Notes under the pieces: model-generated
What the model saw: the letters and a program-made list of their open reading frames with translations, nothing else
What the model was told of the DNA's origin: nothing
Databases searched by the model: none
Part shown: one piece after another, positions 1-8,284 of the stretch
Layout of the letters: each line of letters starts with the position of its first letter
Numbering within the stretch: position 1 is the first letter of the stretch
Assembly (NCBI GenBank): GCA_903854805.1
Contig: CAINXK010000555.1
Coordinates: 1-9,591, forward strand
DNA: 9,591 nucleotides
Direction: 5' to 3'
Source: an uncultured Anaerolineae bacterium
GTDB taxonomy: Bacteria > Chloroflexota > Anaerolineae > Anaerolineales > Villigracilaceae
Translations under genes and position numbers: made by a program

Positions 1-767
1 ATATTTCCGATTTCGTCTTTGCGCAGGCGCACCTTGTCCTTCTCGGCCTCACTCACATCCCGCACCAGATCGCCAACCGAGATTGCGCGCGCCAGGCGGG
101 TCAGAAAGCCCAGTGGGTTGGCGATGCTGTTCGAGATAATCATGCCGAAGACGATCGCCAGCAGCACGGCGGCCACGATGATTGAAATCATGATGGTAGT
201 GGCCTGGTCGGCGGTGGCGGTGTTGCCTTCAGAAGTAGCCAGTGCCTGCTCGGTTTTCATGAGTTGCATGGCATCAATGTTCGCTTCGACTGCCTTGGCA
301 GCCGCCAGGGCGTCGCCGCGCAAATAGGTCAGACCTTCAGCTTTTTTATCTGCCAGCGCCAGGGCCATGATTTGATCGCGGAATGGTAGAAATTCTTTGT
401 AGGATTTATCAAAAGTGTCAAAGAGCGCCTGCATTTCCTTGGAGAGGATGGTTTTTTGGTAGGAGGCAGAGACCTTATCAATCTCCGCGGAAAGTTGTTT
501 GATGGCGGCAGAGTAGGTCTGGGCTTCTTCAGGTGTTTTAGCCAGCAGCAGATCGCGCAGGTTAACACGTGTACGTTGGAAGGCTGTCGCAACCTCTCCC
601 AGCTCGTTGAGCGGGACGGTATAGCTTACATACAAGCGCGTATCTGCCGCTTCAATCTGACGAAGATAATAGATGCCCATGCCGCCGACGAGCGCGGTAA
701 TCAGGGCCATAATCAAAAAACTGCCAATCAACTTCACACTTGTTTTCATATTATTTAATGCATTCAT
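1..767 (-). CDS. Methyl-accepting chemotaxis receptor, N-terminal part (cut by left edge)
   Basis: This gene encodes a membrane chemoreceptor that would control CheA through CheW. 255 codons are visible. Residues about 12-35 form TM1. About 36-190 are a mostly helical extracytoplasmic region that fits the four-helix-bundle ligand domain (4HB_MCP), and about 191-212 form TM2. A HAMP linker follows, with its conserved Pro in SIANPLGFL (214-222) and the closing DEIG at 251-254. The methylation helices and the signalling tip lie beyond the window. The start at 767 was chosen because GGAG (777-780) sits 9 nt upstream; an in-frame ATG at 782 would add five residues but would contain that site. The frame is open to the window edge. 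The gene lies downstream of the response regulator on the same strand, separated by 410 nt that include a strong hairpin, so it is probably transcribed separately. A HAMP-containing kinase is possible, but the 4HB-HAMP arrangement favours a receptor. Confidence 0.85.
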   Translation of the reverse strand, partial: MNALNNMKTSVKLIGSFLIMALITALVGGMGIYYLRQIEAADTRLYVSYTVPLNELGEVATAFQRTRVNLRDLLLAKTPEEAQTYSAAIKQLSAEIDKVSASYQKTILSKEMQALFDTFDKSYKEFLPFRDQIMALALADKKAEGLTYLRGDALAAAKAVEANIDAMQLMKTEQALATSEGNTATADQATTIMISIIVAAVLLAIVFGMIISNSIANPLGFLTRLARAISVGDLVRDVSEAEKDKVRLRKDEIGN

Positions 768-1018
768 TTTTGTTTTCTCCATGGTTCAAATTACATGCTG
801 GGGTATCTCACCCAGGTTTGTTTTGTGCGCTTTGGGTAACCTGCATGCGGCGGCTATCCGGGTTGGGTTCAATCCTTACTTCCTGGTACTATTATTTCAC
901 ACTTGGCCAAATGAGATTACCGTAGTTGTACGGTATTCTGTTATGTTGAAATCCCCGTATTTATGCGCTGCAAAATTGGAAAACCAGTCGGCCCCCATTC
1001 CAGAACGAATCCAAACAT
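768..1018 (-). other. Untranslated leader / intergenic region before the chemotaxis receptor
   Basis: I see no credible gene in this stretch. Read on the minus strand it could be a leader of up to about 250 nt. It contains a perfect 7-bp stem with a 4-nt loop (918-924 with 929-935) and a CUGGG/CCCAG stem of 5 to 6 bp at 798-815. Between them is a GC-rich patch (834-865) containing GGUUACC and GAUAGCCG. Some short strings recall the c-di-GMP-I (GEMM) riboswitch, but they are in the wrong order, so no riboswitch is called. I could not pick a promoter with confidence. Confidence 0.35.
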
Positions 1019-1060
1019 CCACAGCACCGATCAGCGCATGGTCGCTGATCGGTGCTGTGG
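1019..1060 (-). terminator. Perfect 18-bp hairpin downstream of the response regulator
   Basis: The arms at 1019-1036 and 1043-1060 are exact reverse complements (arm CCACAGCACCGATCAGCG) around a 6-nt loop. The hairpin lies 118 nt after the regulator stop codon and 252 nt before the receptor start, where an end of transcription is expected. The tract after it on the minus strand (AUGUUUGGAUUCGUU) is only modestly U-rich. It may therefore be a terminator of limited efficiency, an RNA-stabilising 3' stem, or an operator-like palindrome. The plus-strand side (GGCGGGTGCTATTTTCC) is no better. Confidence 0.5.
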
Positions 1061-1177
1061 TGGCGGGTGCTATTTTCCGATAACACATCCCCATAATAAC
1101 TACTATTAATATTTTTCCCCTATCTGTCAGTATTCCCAAATCGACAAACTTACCAGCAACCTGACCGGTACGCTTTG

Positions 1178-1828
1178 TTAGTGAATATCACTGATCAAGC
1201 CACGCTTAATGGCATAGCGGATAATGTCCAATTGCGTGCGCAAACCTAATTTGTTCATGAAGTTTGAGCGGTGCATTTCAATGGTACGCACACTCAGGGA
1301 TAATTTGATCGCAATCGCTGAACCGGTATTGCCCTCACAGATCATTCCCAAGATTTCCCGTTCCCGTGGGGTCAGGCTTTCATACGGATCAGTTTGTACT
1401 GATTGCGATTTTCGAATAAATGATTCAATCGCTTTCTCAGAGAGCAGCGAACCCAAAAATCGATGCCCGCTATTAACCTCACGGATGGCCCGGATCAGTT
1501 CTGTAGCACTGTCATTTTTCAACATGTAACCCAGCGCCCCGTTCCGAAAAGCCTCACTTACATAAATTTCATCGGCATGCATCGATAAAATGACGACCTG
1601 TGTCTCGGGAGAACGGAGTTTCACTTCGCGGGTCAGCTCAGACCCGCCCAAATGCGGCATGACCCAATCCTGGACCAAAACATCTGGTTTAAATTGATTA
1701 ACTTTTTCAAGCGCTTCGAGTCCATCCGTGGCTTCTGCGACAATGGAAATGTCATCATAGGCTTCAATGATCGCGCGCAAACCCTGCCGGACTATTTGAT
1801 GATCATCCGCAAGAACGATATTTATCAT
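1178..1828 (-). CDS. NarL/FixJ-family response regulator (receiver + LuxR-type HTH)
   Basis: This is a 216-aa cytoplasmic transcription regulator activated by phosphorylation. The receiver spans residues about 2-118. It has the acidic pair D8-D9, the expected phospho-acceptor D54 (QDWVMP), S82 at the switch Ser/Thr position, and K104. A linker leads to a LuxR-type HTH at about 147-208, opening with LTPRERE; its recognition-helix region is VRTIEMHRSNFMNKLGL. The length is standard for the family. The start codon lies 2 nt after the kinase stop codon and has a good ribosome site, so the two genes should be translationally coupled, and that kinase is the obvious phosphodonor. Targets cannot be read from the sequence. 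The only mild oddities are Q before D54, where Leu or Met is usual, and GNTGSAIA in place of the commoner SNKEIA-like HTH segment. Confidence 0.93.
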   Translation of the reverse strand: MINIVLADDHQIVRQGLRAIIEAYDDISIVAEATDGLEALEKVNQFKPDVLVQDWVMPHLGGSELTREVKLRSPETQVVILSMHADEIYVSEAFRNGALGYMLKNDSATELIRAIREVNSGHRFLGSLLSEKAIESFIRKSQSVQTDPYESLTPREREILGMICEGNTGSAIAIKLSLSVRTIEMHRSNFMNKLGLRTQLDIIRYAIKRGLISDIH

Positions 1829-1830
1829 TT

Positions 1831-4491
1831 TCAGTCCTTCTGAACCAGGTTATTCAGCGAAAGGCGGATCAGGACTCGTGTGCCTGCGCCTGGTGTGCTT
1901 TCGATCGTTGCACTCCCGTTCAAAAGCGAAGCTCTTTCAAAAATCCCGGTCAACCCCACTGACTGTGTTGTAGTCAGTATCTCGGCCACAGCAAACCCTT
2001 TCCCTTTATCCCAGATTTCAATTTGTAAAATATTCTCTATCAAAGTAATTCTGACCGTCGCCTGCCTGGTTCCCGCATGTCGGATGACATTCGTCAGGGC
2101 CTCCTGCACCATGCGATAGACACCCGTCTCAATTTCAAATGATAAGCGAGTCTCCAGACCCGCATATTCAAAATAGACATCCAGATCTGAATTTTGGCGC
2201 AGGCGATCAAACAGGTTGATCATGGCTTGCACGAGACCAAAATCATCCAGCAGGGCCGGCCGCAGACTTTTGGATAATTCGCGCACCTGGACAATCAAAT
2301 CAGCGATGATTTTCTTTGATAATAATGCGCTCTTTTTTTGAGAGTCCGGCATCATTTCCAAACCTGCTTCAATATTGAACTTAAGACCGGTGAGTGCCTG
2401 GCCAATTTCATCATGAAGCTCACGCCCCAGATGACGCAGTTCCTCTTCCTGCACGATTAACAACCGGCGGGAAAGTGCCTGTAACCGGTCAGCAGAATCT
2501 TGCAATTTTTTTTCTGCCTTTTTTTGGTCAGTGATATCCATTAACAACATTGCAAATCGCCCTGCTTCAGGAGAAAAAGCATTGATCATAAATATTTTAT
2601 CGAGTGGAGCAAAATATTCCTGAAAAAGGGCCGATTCGCCCTGCACAGCGATCTTCTGGCCCAGTTCGGTCCAGCGCTTCTCGCTGCCGGGCATAACCTC
2701 ATTCAATTCGCGCCCGTCAACCTGCGCCTGGGTTAGATTGAGCATTTGGAAAAAGGTTGTGTTTGCTTCCAGAAAGTAAAGCCGGGGGAATTTACGATCT
2801 TTAATTTGGTATTCCAACAGGGCTACGCCTTCCTTCATGTTATTAAATAAAGCTTTATAGCGCTTTTCACTTTTATACGTGCGGATTGCGGCATGCCTGC
2901 TGCTGGTGATATCGTGGATAACACCCAGGATACCAATCCTGAACCCAGCTTCGTCCTGGATCTCGCTAAACGCAATCTCCGCCAGGATAATATGGCCATC
3001 TTTGGCCTTTACCTGGGTTTCCAGTTGAAACCTGCCGGTGGCTTTGATCGATTTTTCGAATGTTTCTTCCAAATATTCGAAATCCTTGCGGGATGCAAAA
3101 AGGCTTTCGGACGAATTTCCAATTAGCTCAGTGGGCGCATAACCCAACATCCGTTCGCAGGCTGCATTCACCATAATAATCTGCGGCTCAAAAGGATGGC
3201 GAACAAAGAGAACTTCATTAAGACTGGCAAAGGTTCTTTCAAATTGAACATTAGCCGCACGGACTGCCTGGCCTGCTTTTTCACGTTCACTGATATTGCG
3301 GATAACGCTGATATTACAATTTTGCCCAAAGTATTCACCGCCCACGGCTCGGACCTCAACCGGGAAAAACGTGCCATCTTTGCGCCGGTGGATTGCTTCA
3401 AACAAGATCCCATCCGTGTTTGCCTTCTGCATCTGCGCATTGATCTGGTCGATGGAATCCGGACTGCGTAAGTCGCTGATCCGCAGTTGGAGCATCTCTT
3501 GGTTTGAATATCCATATTCAAGCTCAGCAGCCGGGTTTGCAGCTACAATCATACGATCACTCATGCGCACATACAAAACGATATCCCGCAAGTAAGGGTT
3601 CATGACCGTGTATGCTGAAATCAGGTTGACATGTTCCGCGGCCAGGCTTTCCTCCAAGCTCAGGATTGGCAATGGGTGGGGCATTTCTCTTTTATCGACG
3701 TTGATTTCCGCCAGACCGTTAAGGGAAATCAACCGGCCCTGCTCAAAACCCGCCATGCCCAACAAAGCAACCACAATCGGAATAAAATTGATCTGAACAA
3801 CATTCATCCCGACTGCCTGGTTTTGAACGCTGCCAATCGCATTTATAATAAAATACAGGCTAAACCCTATCACCAGATAAACTTTCGGCGATGCGTATTT
3901 TCCCTTTTGAAAATTGTTGTATGGCAGGCGTGCCAATACCCAGAATATTGAAATATTTAAAACGGGATAAAACAAAGATAACAGGATGGTCAGGTTTTGT
4001 GCAGGTAGTTTGGCCGAAGATAATGGCGCCAAAAGAAAAAACCAATAGCTAAGTCCGACTGCCAGGGTAATAAGAAAGAAGTCAGACAGATCTTGATTTA
4101 ATTCCAGGCGAATTGTTTCTGCCCTGGGGAAATTTAATATACCCAACAGAAAGAAACACCGGAAAAGAATATTTAGCAATAACCAGGCTAGCAGGTTGCC
4201 AGAGTGCAATTCAGTATAAATATCCGCGGCAGCCAGAATGAGCATTGAAATTGAGAGAAATAGCCACGGCAAGGCAGCCTGTTTGGTGAAGCGGGTGTTC
4301 ATCCGGTGAGCCAGGTAGAAGCTCAGTGCGCATACAAAACAAATCAACGCTGAAATTAAACTAAACACCGGGTGCAATAGGTTATCCTGGCTGGTCAAAT
4401 GAAGGAAAACGATCTGGATCAGGCAGACCACCAGAAAACCAAACTCAAATTTTCGGATCATTCCCGGCCGATCCCAGTCTAACTGTTTCAT
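1831..4491 (-). CDS. Membrane sensor histidine kinase, polytopic sensor + 3 PAS + HisKA_3/HATPase_c
   Basis: This 886-aa kinase should autophosphorylate and pass phosphate to the regulator encoded 2 nt downstream. Residues about 17-250 hold roughly eight hydrophobic segments (near 17-32, 41-62, 74-92, 98-120, 135-156, 167-188, 203-220, 232-249). I cannot assign them to a named sensor family. Three PAS domains follow: about 298-402 (ending RNISEREKA), 414-530 (ending HDITSS) and 541-657 (ending MDITDQKKAE). A short coiled coil leads to HisKA_3 at about 680-745, with phospho-acceptor H693 in RELHDEIGQALT. HATPase_c spans about 785-878, with N801 in the N box (EALTNVIRHA), D828 in DKGKGF, and GLTGIFERA. 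All catalytic motifs look intact. The start at 4491 is the first possible: an in-frame TGA lies five codons upstream. It has only a weak ribosome site, since AGGTGAG is 16 nt away; Met11 is a less likely alternative. The HisKA_3 type matches a NarL-type partner. Confidence 0.93.
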   Translation of the reverse strand: MKQLDWDRPGMIRKFEFGFLVVCLIQIVFLHLTSQDNLLHPVFSLISALICFVCALSFYLAHRMNTRFTKQAALPWLFLSISMLILAAADIYTELHSGNLLAWLLLNILFRCFFLLGILNFPRAETIRLELNQDLSDFFLITLAVGLSYWFFLLAPLSSAKLPAQNLTILLSLFYPVLNISIFWVLARLPYNNFQKGKYASPKVYLVIGFSLYFIINAIGSVQNQAVGMNVVQINFIPIVVALLGMAGFEQGRLISLNGLAEINVDKREMPHPLPILSLEESLAAEHVNLISAYTVMNPYLRDIVLYVRMSDRMIVAANPAAELEYGYSNQEMLQLRISDLRSPDSIDQINAQMQKANTDGILFEAIHRRKDGTFFPVEVRAVGGEYFGQNCNISVIRNISEREKAGQAVRAANVQFERTFASLNEVLFVRHPFEPQIIMVNAACERMLGYAPTELIGNSSESLFASRKDFEYLEETFEKSIKATGRFQLETQVKAKDGHIILAEIAFSEIQDEAGFRIGILGVIHDITSSRHAAIRTYKSEKRYKALFNNMKEGVALLEYQIKDRKFPRLYFLEANTTFFQMLNLTQAQVDGRELNEVMPGSEKRWTELGQKIAVQGESALFQEYFAPLDKIFMINAFSPEAGRFAMLLMDITDQKKAEKKLQDSADRLQALSRRLLIVQEEELRHLGRELHDEIGQALTGLKFNIEAGLEMMPDSQKKSALLSKKIIADLIVQVRELSKSLRPALLDDFGLVQAMINLFDRLRQNSDLDVYFEYAGLETRLSFEIETGVYRMVQEALTNVIRHAGTRQATVRITLIENILQIEIWDKGKGFAVAEILTTTQSVGLTGIFERASLLNGSATIESTPGAGTRVLIRLSLNNLVQKD
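1835..1839 (-). promoter_or_regulatory. Ribosome binding site of the response regulator
   Basis: On the minus strand AAGGA lies 6 nt before the ATG at 1828. It is inside the last codons of the upstream kinase (the K and D codons just before the stop). This supports the chosen start and coupled translation of kinase and regulator. Confidence 0.7.
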
Positions 4492-5073
4492 TGATTTACC
4501 ATTTCAACTCACCTGCCAGCATTCATTATTGACAAATATTTCGGGAATTTAATAATCGGAGCGGTATTGATTCCGAAAACCAGGCCAGACGAAAACAAGA
4601 CGTTCGACTTCTTTTCAGCAAGGATATCGTGAGTTTTGTCATTTTCAAACCAGGGTTTCACTTTGACAATCTGACAGCCTCTCACAAGGCAAGAGACCGC
4701 CATCCTGATTTTTGCCGCGCAGTACGCTGCGCGTGCTAATCAAGGGTTTGCCCATCATTCCAGGTTCTTTTGGTTGCAATGGGTGGGATGGTTGATAATC
4801 GTGAGTTAATATTGCCAGTTCATAGAGCTAACCTGCAACCTGGCATCGTCAATATCCAACAACAAATGAATCTACGCACGAGCTCTTCGTTTTGGCACTT
4901 AACATCCTGGTCCAGCTGTTCGGACGATTAAAAATCGGTGGTTTTCCTCCGCCAGTGGAGTTTTTGCGCCTGTTCTTAGCGCCCTGTGAGCAAATACAAC
5001 AAAATAATATTTTGATTTGATTATGCCATGCCACTACGAATAACATAATAAAATACATGTAAATTTGGACTGT
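4492..5073. other. 582-nt intergenic region without a recognisable gene
   Basis: This separates the orphan kinase from the kinase-regulator pair and should hold the promoter of the latter on the minus strand. I found no convincing -35/-10 pair. A 7-bp perfect GC stem with a TACG loop lies at 4716-4733. It is followed on the minus strand by an A-run, not a U-run, so it is not an intrinsic terminator. AACCTG occurs twice close together near 4833-4845. Two short minus-strand open frames (4509-4703 and 4849-5088) lack convincing ribosome sites and family resemblance and are not called. Confidence 0.5.
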
Positions 5074-5111
5074 AAAATAGTGGGGCACACAATTATGCGC
5101 CCCACTATTTT
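5074..5111. terminator. Strong hairpin terminator after the orphan kinase, possibly bidirectional
   Basis: The arms at 5074-5089 and 5096-5111 form a 16-bp stem (one G·U pair when read on the minus strand) with a 6-nt loop. The core is AAAATAGTGGGGC/GCCCCACTATTTT. It begins only 5 nt after the kinase stop codon, so it should end that transcript; the U-rich run on the minus strand is the 3' arm's own UAUUUU. On the plus strand the stem is followed by ATTTTTTATT, so it would also stop antisense transcripts entering the kinase gene. Confidence 0.85.
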
Positions 5112-5116
5112 ATTTT

Positions 5117-8100
5117 TTATTCCTTCACTTCCGGCAGCCATACCTCAAACTTGCTGCCCATGCCCAGTTCACTGGCAACCTGCACCTTGCCGCCATGTTT
5201 ATCAAGAATGGAGCGCACAATAAACAATCCAATCCCCGTACCCTGGACTTCCTGTTCGACCGCATTGGTCCCGCGGAAAAACCGGTTGAACAACATCGGC
5301 ATATCTTCGCTCGGAATGCCCATGCCCGTATCGCTGATGGATACCAGGATACCGGAATCTGATTCTTGAACGCGCACATGCACCTTGCCACCAACAAGCG
5401 TGAATTTGATGGCATTGCTGACCAGGTTGATAAATACCTGGGTCAGAGCGCTCTCATCCGCCCTGACCAGTGCTGGGGTATCCATCTGCAGCAGCAGCGA
5501 TTCAAAAGTCAGGGTAATATTGCGCTCATGGGCGGCAATTTTAAATTCATCAATCACCCGGGTGATCAATTCCAAGATCTCAACCGACCGGAAATTAAAC
5601 TGGAACTGGTCGCTTTCCAGGCGTCCCGCGCTTAATAGATCTTCAACCAGCCTGCGCTCGCGATTCAACTCACCCTTCAAGACACCCCAATATTCTTCAT
5701 TTTCGCTGCCAATCAGATGATCATCCAGCAAGTTCACCATCAGCAGCATGGTGGCGATGGGTGTTCTTAATTCATGGGTCGCCCGGTTGATGAAATCGGA
5801 CTTCATTTGCTCCAAGCGGCTGCGTTCGGAGATATCTCGAATGATTGTCAAAACTTCGTCAAGCCCGCTGCTCTTAAAACGCGCTTCGAAAATGTGCGTG
5901 GATTCTCCCAGCTTAAGGTTAAATTCCATCGATTGGACCTGCCCGCTTTGGATCGCTTTATCAATACAGGCTCTGGCTTCTACAGAAGATGGTTCATCCA
6001 GGATACTGAATAATGAATATCCGATCATCTTTTCGGCAGGCACAAGCAGCAGCTCGGTTGAACTGGCCTTGTAATCCAGGATATTGCCATCGCGCTGGAT
6101 GCGAAAGATCAGGTCGGGAACCGCGCTCAAGAGCGCCCGGTTTTGAGCCTCGCTCTGGCGCAGGACAGTTTCCATCACCTTCCGTTCGGTAACATCCTGG
6201 TGTGTCCCAGACATCAAGAGTGGTTTGCCATCGGATGTCCTGGCTGTTAATTTTCCACGGTCCAGCACCCAGACCCAAACACCATCTCGATGGCGCAGGC
6301 GCGTTTCGCACTCGTAATAATCCAATTCACCATTAAAGTGTTTCTGGATTAATTCATTCGACAGGATCAAATCATCCGGATGCACGAATTTCGTCCAGGT
6401 CTCAATCGAAACAGGCGCGAGGTCTGCCAGCGTGTACCCCAGGATATTCGCCCAACGTTCGTTGAATACAGTTTCGCCGGTTTGCACATTCCATTCCCAG
6501 GTACCTGCAAATGTGCCCTCCAAAATGGCCGCAAGCCGGCGCCTTTCGGTAATCAGCAAGTCGCCCGCCAGCTTGCGCTCGGTGATATCGATAAAGGTAA
6601 CCACCGCACCGGTCACCTTGCCAGCAGCGATCTGTGGATACGACCAGTATTCGGCCGGGAAACTGGTTCGATCGGCCCGCCACAAAACTTCATCATCGCG
6701 GTGCACATCGATACCTGCGCGCAGCGCCTTGAAAATATAACAATCTTCCACCGGCATGCGAGTCCCATCCGGATACGAATGGTGGATACGCCAGTGCATG
6801 TTCGTGCCTAGCAGCTGCCCAACATCGGTATAGCCCAATAACCTCAGGCAGGACGGGTTGGCAAAGGTGCAATTACCATCCATGTCAATCCCATAGATCG
6901 CTTCAGCGGTTGAATTGAGCAGCAGGCGCACCTGCTCTTCACTCTTCTTCAAAGTCAACTCTGCTTCTTTGAGTTCGGTCAGATCCCAATTGATACCGTT
7001 CACACGGTTGGGCCGTCCCGTAAAGTCGCGCTCCACACTGGCTGCGGCACCCAGGTAGCGCACGCTGCCGTTGCTGAGGATGATCCGAAATTCAGTATTA
7101 AAGATCGCCTTACCCAGCACAGCGTTATTAAGATGCGTTTCAGTTGCCAGCAGATCATCGGGATGAATGGCGTTGCGCCAGGTGGCATACATCGGCATCA
7201 CATCCGGTGGTATGTCAAAAAGGGAATACATGCGCTCGTTCCAGGTCAGAAAATTGGTTGGAACATGCCAACTCCAGACCCCGATGCCGCCCGCCTTTGT
7301 GGCCATATCCAGGCGCGACAAGGTGTATTGAAGCTCCCCGGCTGTCTTTTGGTGCTCCTGAATTTCAGATTCCAAAGCCGACTTGGCCGCATAAGTCCGC
7401 CAGACTTCAGAAATTGCTCTCTGGGACAGGCGCACCATCGAGGCAATCAGAAGCGCTACCAGTAAACCTGCAATAATGACCAATTGTGGCAAATAACTAT
7501 TACTGCCAATCGTAAGCACAGCTGTCGGCTGGGAGCGAACTGTAAAACGATGATCCAGGATATTAATGGTGGTCGAGGCCTCCATATTACTCGACTGGGA
7601 AGCATCCCAGCCAGTCTGTTTGAAAACCGGGATTTCATCCATGCTCAGGGAAGTTCTCAGTTTGTCTTCAACATCCTGGGGTTCCTGGGCGGCCAGGACA
7701 TAATTGAGCCAGGGATCGATCCGAAATACAGCCAGAATAAATCCATTAAATTGCCCATTGCTATGAATTGGAATATAGACCAGGAAGCCTTTACCACCTT
7801 GCACCAGGTCGACCGGCAGCGTCATGGTTGGAGCGCCATAATCCTTGGCGGTTTCCAACGCAATTCTTCTTTTTTCTTCGGCCGCCAGATTCAAATCCTG
7901 GGCAGCCTCATTGCCGACCAATGGAACGATCCAGCGCACATGGTAACTGTCATCCACCCATTCAATCGCCTGGAAACCTGGCAGATCATTGATGATCGAC
8001 TGCACCTCAGCGCTAAATTCTAGCTTCGTCAAGCCGTTGTGAATCCCCCAGTGATTGGCCAGTCTTTGCAAGGTCAATATCCGGCTGTGTATATCGGCAT

Positions 8101-8284
8101 CGATATAGGTCGCTACCTTGCTATTTTCAGACTGGAGTGTAGTAAACTGTGCAACCTTTTGCTGCTGGTTCAATACCCATGCCAGCAAGCTGATACTCGC
8201 AAAGATCAACACGCCCACCAGCAAGGGCAGCCAGACTGTGTTGAATTTTGGTTCAGTGGTATCCGAAGCGTTATTTTGTTGCAT
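5117..8284 (-). CDS. Orphan sensor histidine kinase, CHASE-type sensor + 4 PAS + HisKA/HATPase_c
   Basis: This is a 1055-aa membrane kinase. TM1 is at about 18-38 and TM2 at about 266-286. They enclose an extracytoplasmic domain with CHASE-like features (GFQAIEWVDDSYHVRWIVPL at 103-122, VDLVQGGKGFLVYIPI at 158-173), which should bind a small ligand. Four PAS domains follow: about 325-439, 447-570 (ending IDITER), 581-700 (ending QDVTER) and 711-820 (ending RDISER). HisKA spans about 827-893, with H837 in ATHELRTPI. HATPase_c spans about 940-1052, with N957 (INLVSNAIKFT), D985 (DTGMGI), FNRFFRG, and GTGIGLFIV as the G2 box. All motifs look functional. There is no receiver domain and no adjacent regulator; a strong terminator follows, so the gene is probably monocistronic and its partner lies elsewhere. 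The ATG at 8284 has a modest site (TAGG, 5 nt upstream), and a hydrophilic N-terminus precedes TM1 as expected. Its ligand is unknown. Confidence 0.94.
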   Translation of the reverse strand: MQQNNASDTTEPKFNTVWLPLLVGVLIFASISLLAWVLNQQQKVAQFTTLQSENSKVATYIDADIHSRILTLQRLANHWGIHNGLTKLEFSAEVQSIINDLPGFQAIEWVDDSYHVRWIVPLVGNEAAQDLNLAAEEKRRIALETAKDYGAPTMTLPVDLVQGGKGFLVYIPIHSNGQFNGFILAVFRIDPWLNYVLAAQEPQDVEDKLRTSLSMDEIPVFKQTGWDASQSSNMEASTTINILDHRFTVRSQPTAVLTIGSNSYLPQLVIIAGLLVALLIASMVRLSQRAISEVWRTYAAKSALESEIQEHQKTAGELQYTLSRLDMATKAGGIGVWSWHVPTNFLTWNERMYSLFDIPPDVMPMYATWRNAIHPDDLLATETHLNNAVLGKAIFNTEFRIILSNGSVRYLGAAASVERDFTGRPNRVNGINWDLTELKEAELTLKKSEEQVRLLLNSTAEAIYGIDMDGNCTFANPSCLRLLGYTDVGQLLGTNMHWRIHHSYPDGTRMPVEDCYIFKALRAGIDVHRDDEVLWRADRTSFPAEYWSYPQIAAGKVTGAVVTFIDITERKLAGDLLITERRRLAAILEGTFAGTWEWNVQTGETVFNERWANILGYTLADLAPVSIETWTKFVHPDDLILSNELIQKHFNGELDYYECETRLRHRDGVWVWVLDRGKLTARTSDGKPLLMSGTHQDVTERKVMETVLRQSEAQNRALLSAVPDLIFRIQRDGNILDYKASSTELLLVPAEKMIGYSLFSILDEPSSVEARACIDKAIQSGQVQSMEFNLKLGESTHIFEARFKSSGLDEVLTIIRDISERSRLEQMKSDFINRATHELRTPIATMLLMVNLLDDHLIGSENEEYWGVLKGELNRERRLVEDLLSAGRLESDQFQFNFRSVEILELITRVIDEFKIAAHERNITLTFESLLLQMDTPALVRADESALTQVFINLVSNAIKFTLVGGKVHVRVQESDSGILVSISDTGMGIPSEDMPMLFNRFFRGTNAVEQEVQGTGIGLFIVRSILDKHGGKVQVASELGMGSKFEVWLPEVKE

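Noticed and set aside
860..880. tRNA T-arm-like string GGGTTCAATCC on the plus strand
   Set aside because: No matching acceptor, D or anticodon arms are found around it at tRNA spacing.
780..900. c-di-GMP-I (GEMM) riboswitch before the receptor gene
   Set aside because: Similar short strings occur, but in the wrong order and without the complete two-stem architecture, so it was kept only as a lead, not a call.
4528..4552. Plus-strand TTGACA followed by a TAATAAT-like box
   Set aside because: It would point away from the kinase gene on the minus strand, and no plus-strand gene follows.
4509..4703. 64-codon open frame on the minus strand just upstream of the 886-aa kinase
   Set aside because: No spaced ribosome site (AGG abuts the ATG), no recognisable family or TM pattern, and odd composition; most likely chance.
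4851..4862. 12-nt identity AATATCCAACAA, also at 8341-8352, both in intergenic DNA upstream of kinases
   Set aside because: A 12-nt match is expected by chance in a window of this size, and the distances to the two starts differ greatly.
4849..5088. 79-codon open frame on the minus strand that runs into the terminator stem
   Set aside because: Its start lies inside the terminator hairpin, and the protein resembles no family I know.
6380..6811. 143-codon plus-strand open frame inside the orphan kinase
   Set aside because: Antisense shadow of a strongly conserved PAS coding region; no ribosome site or family match.
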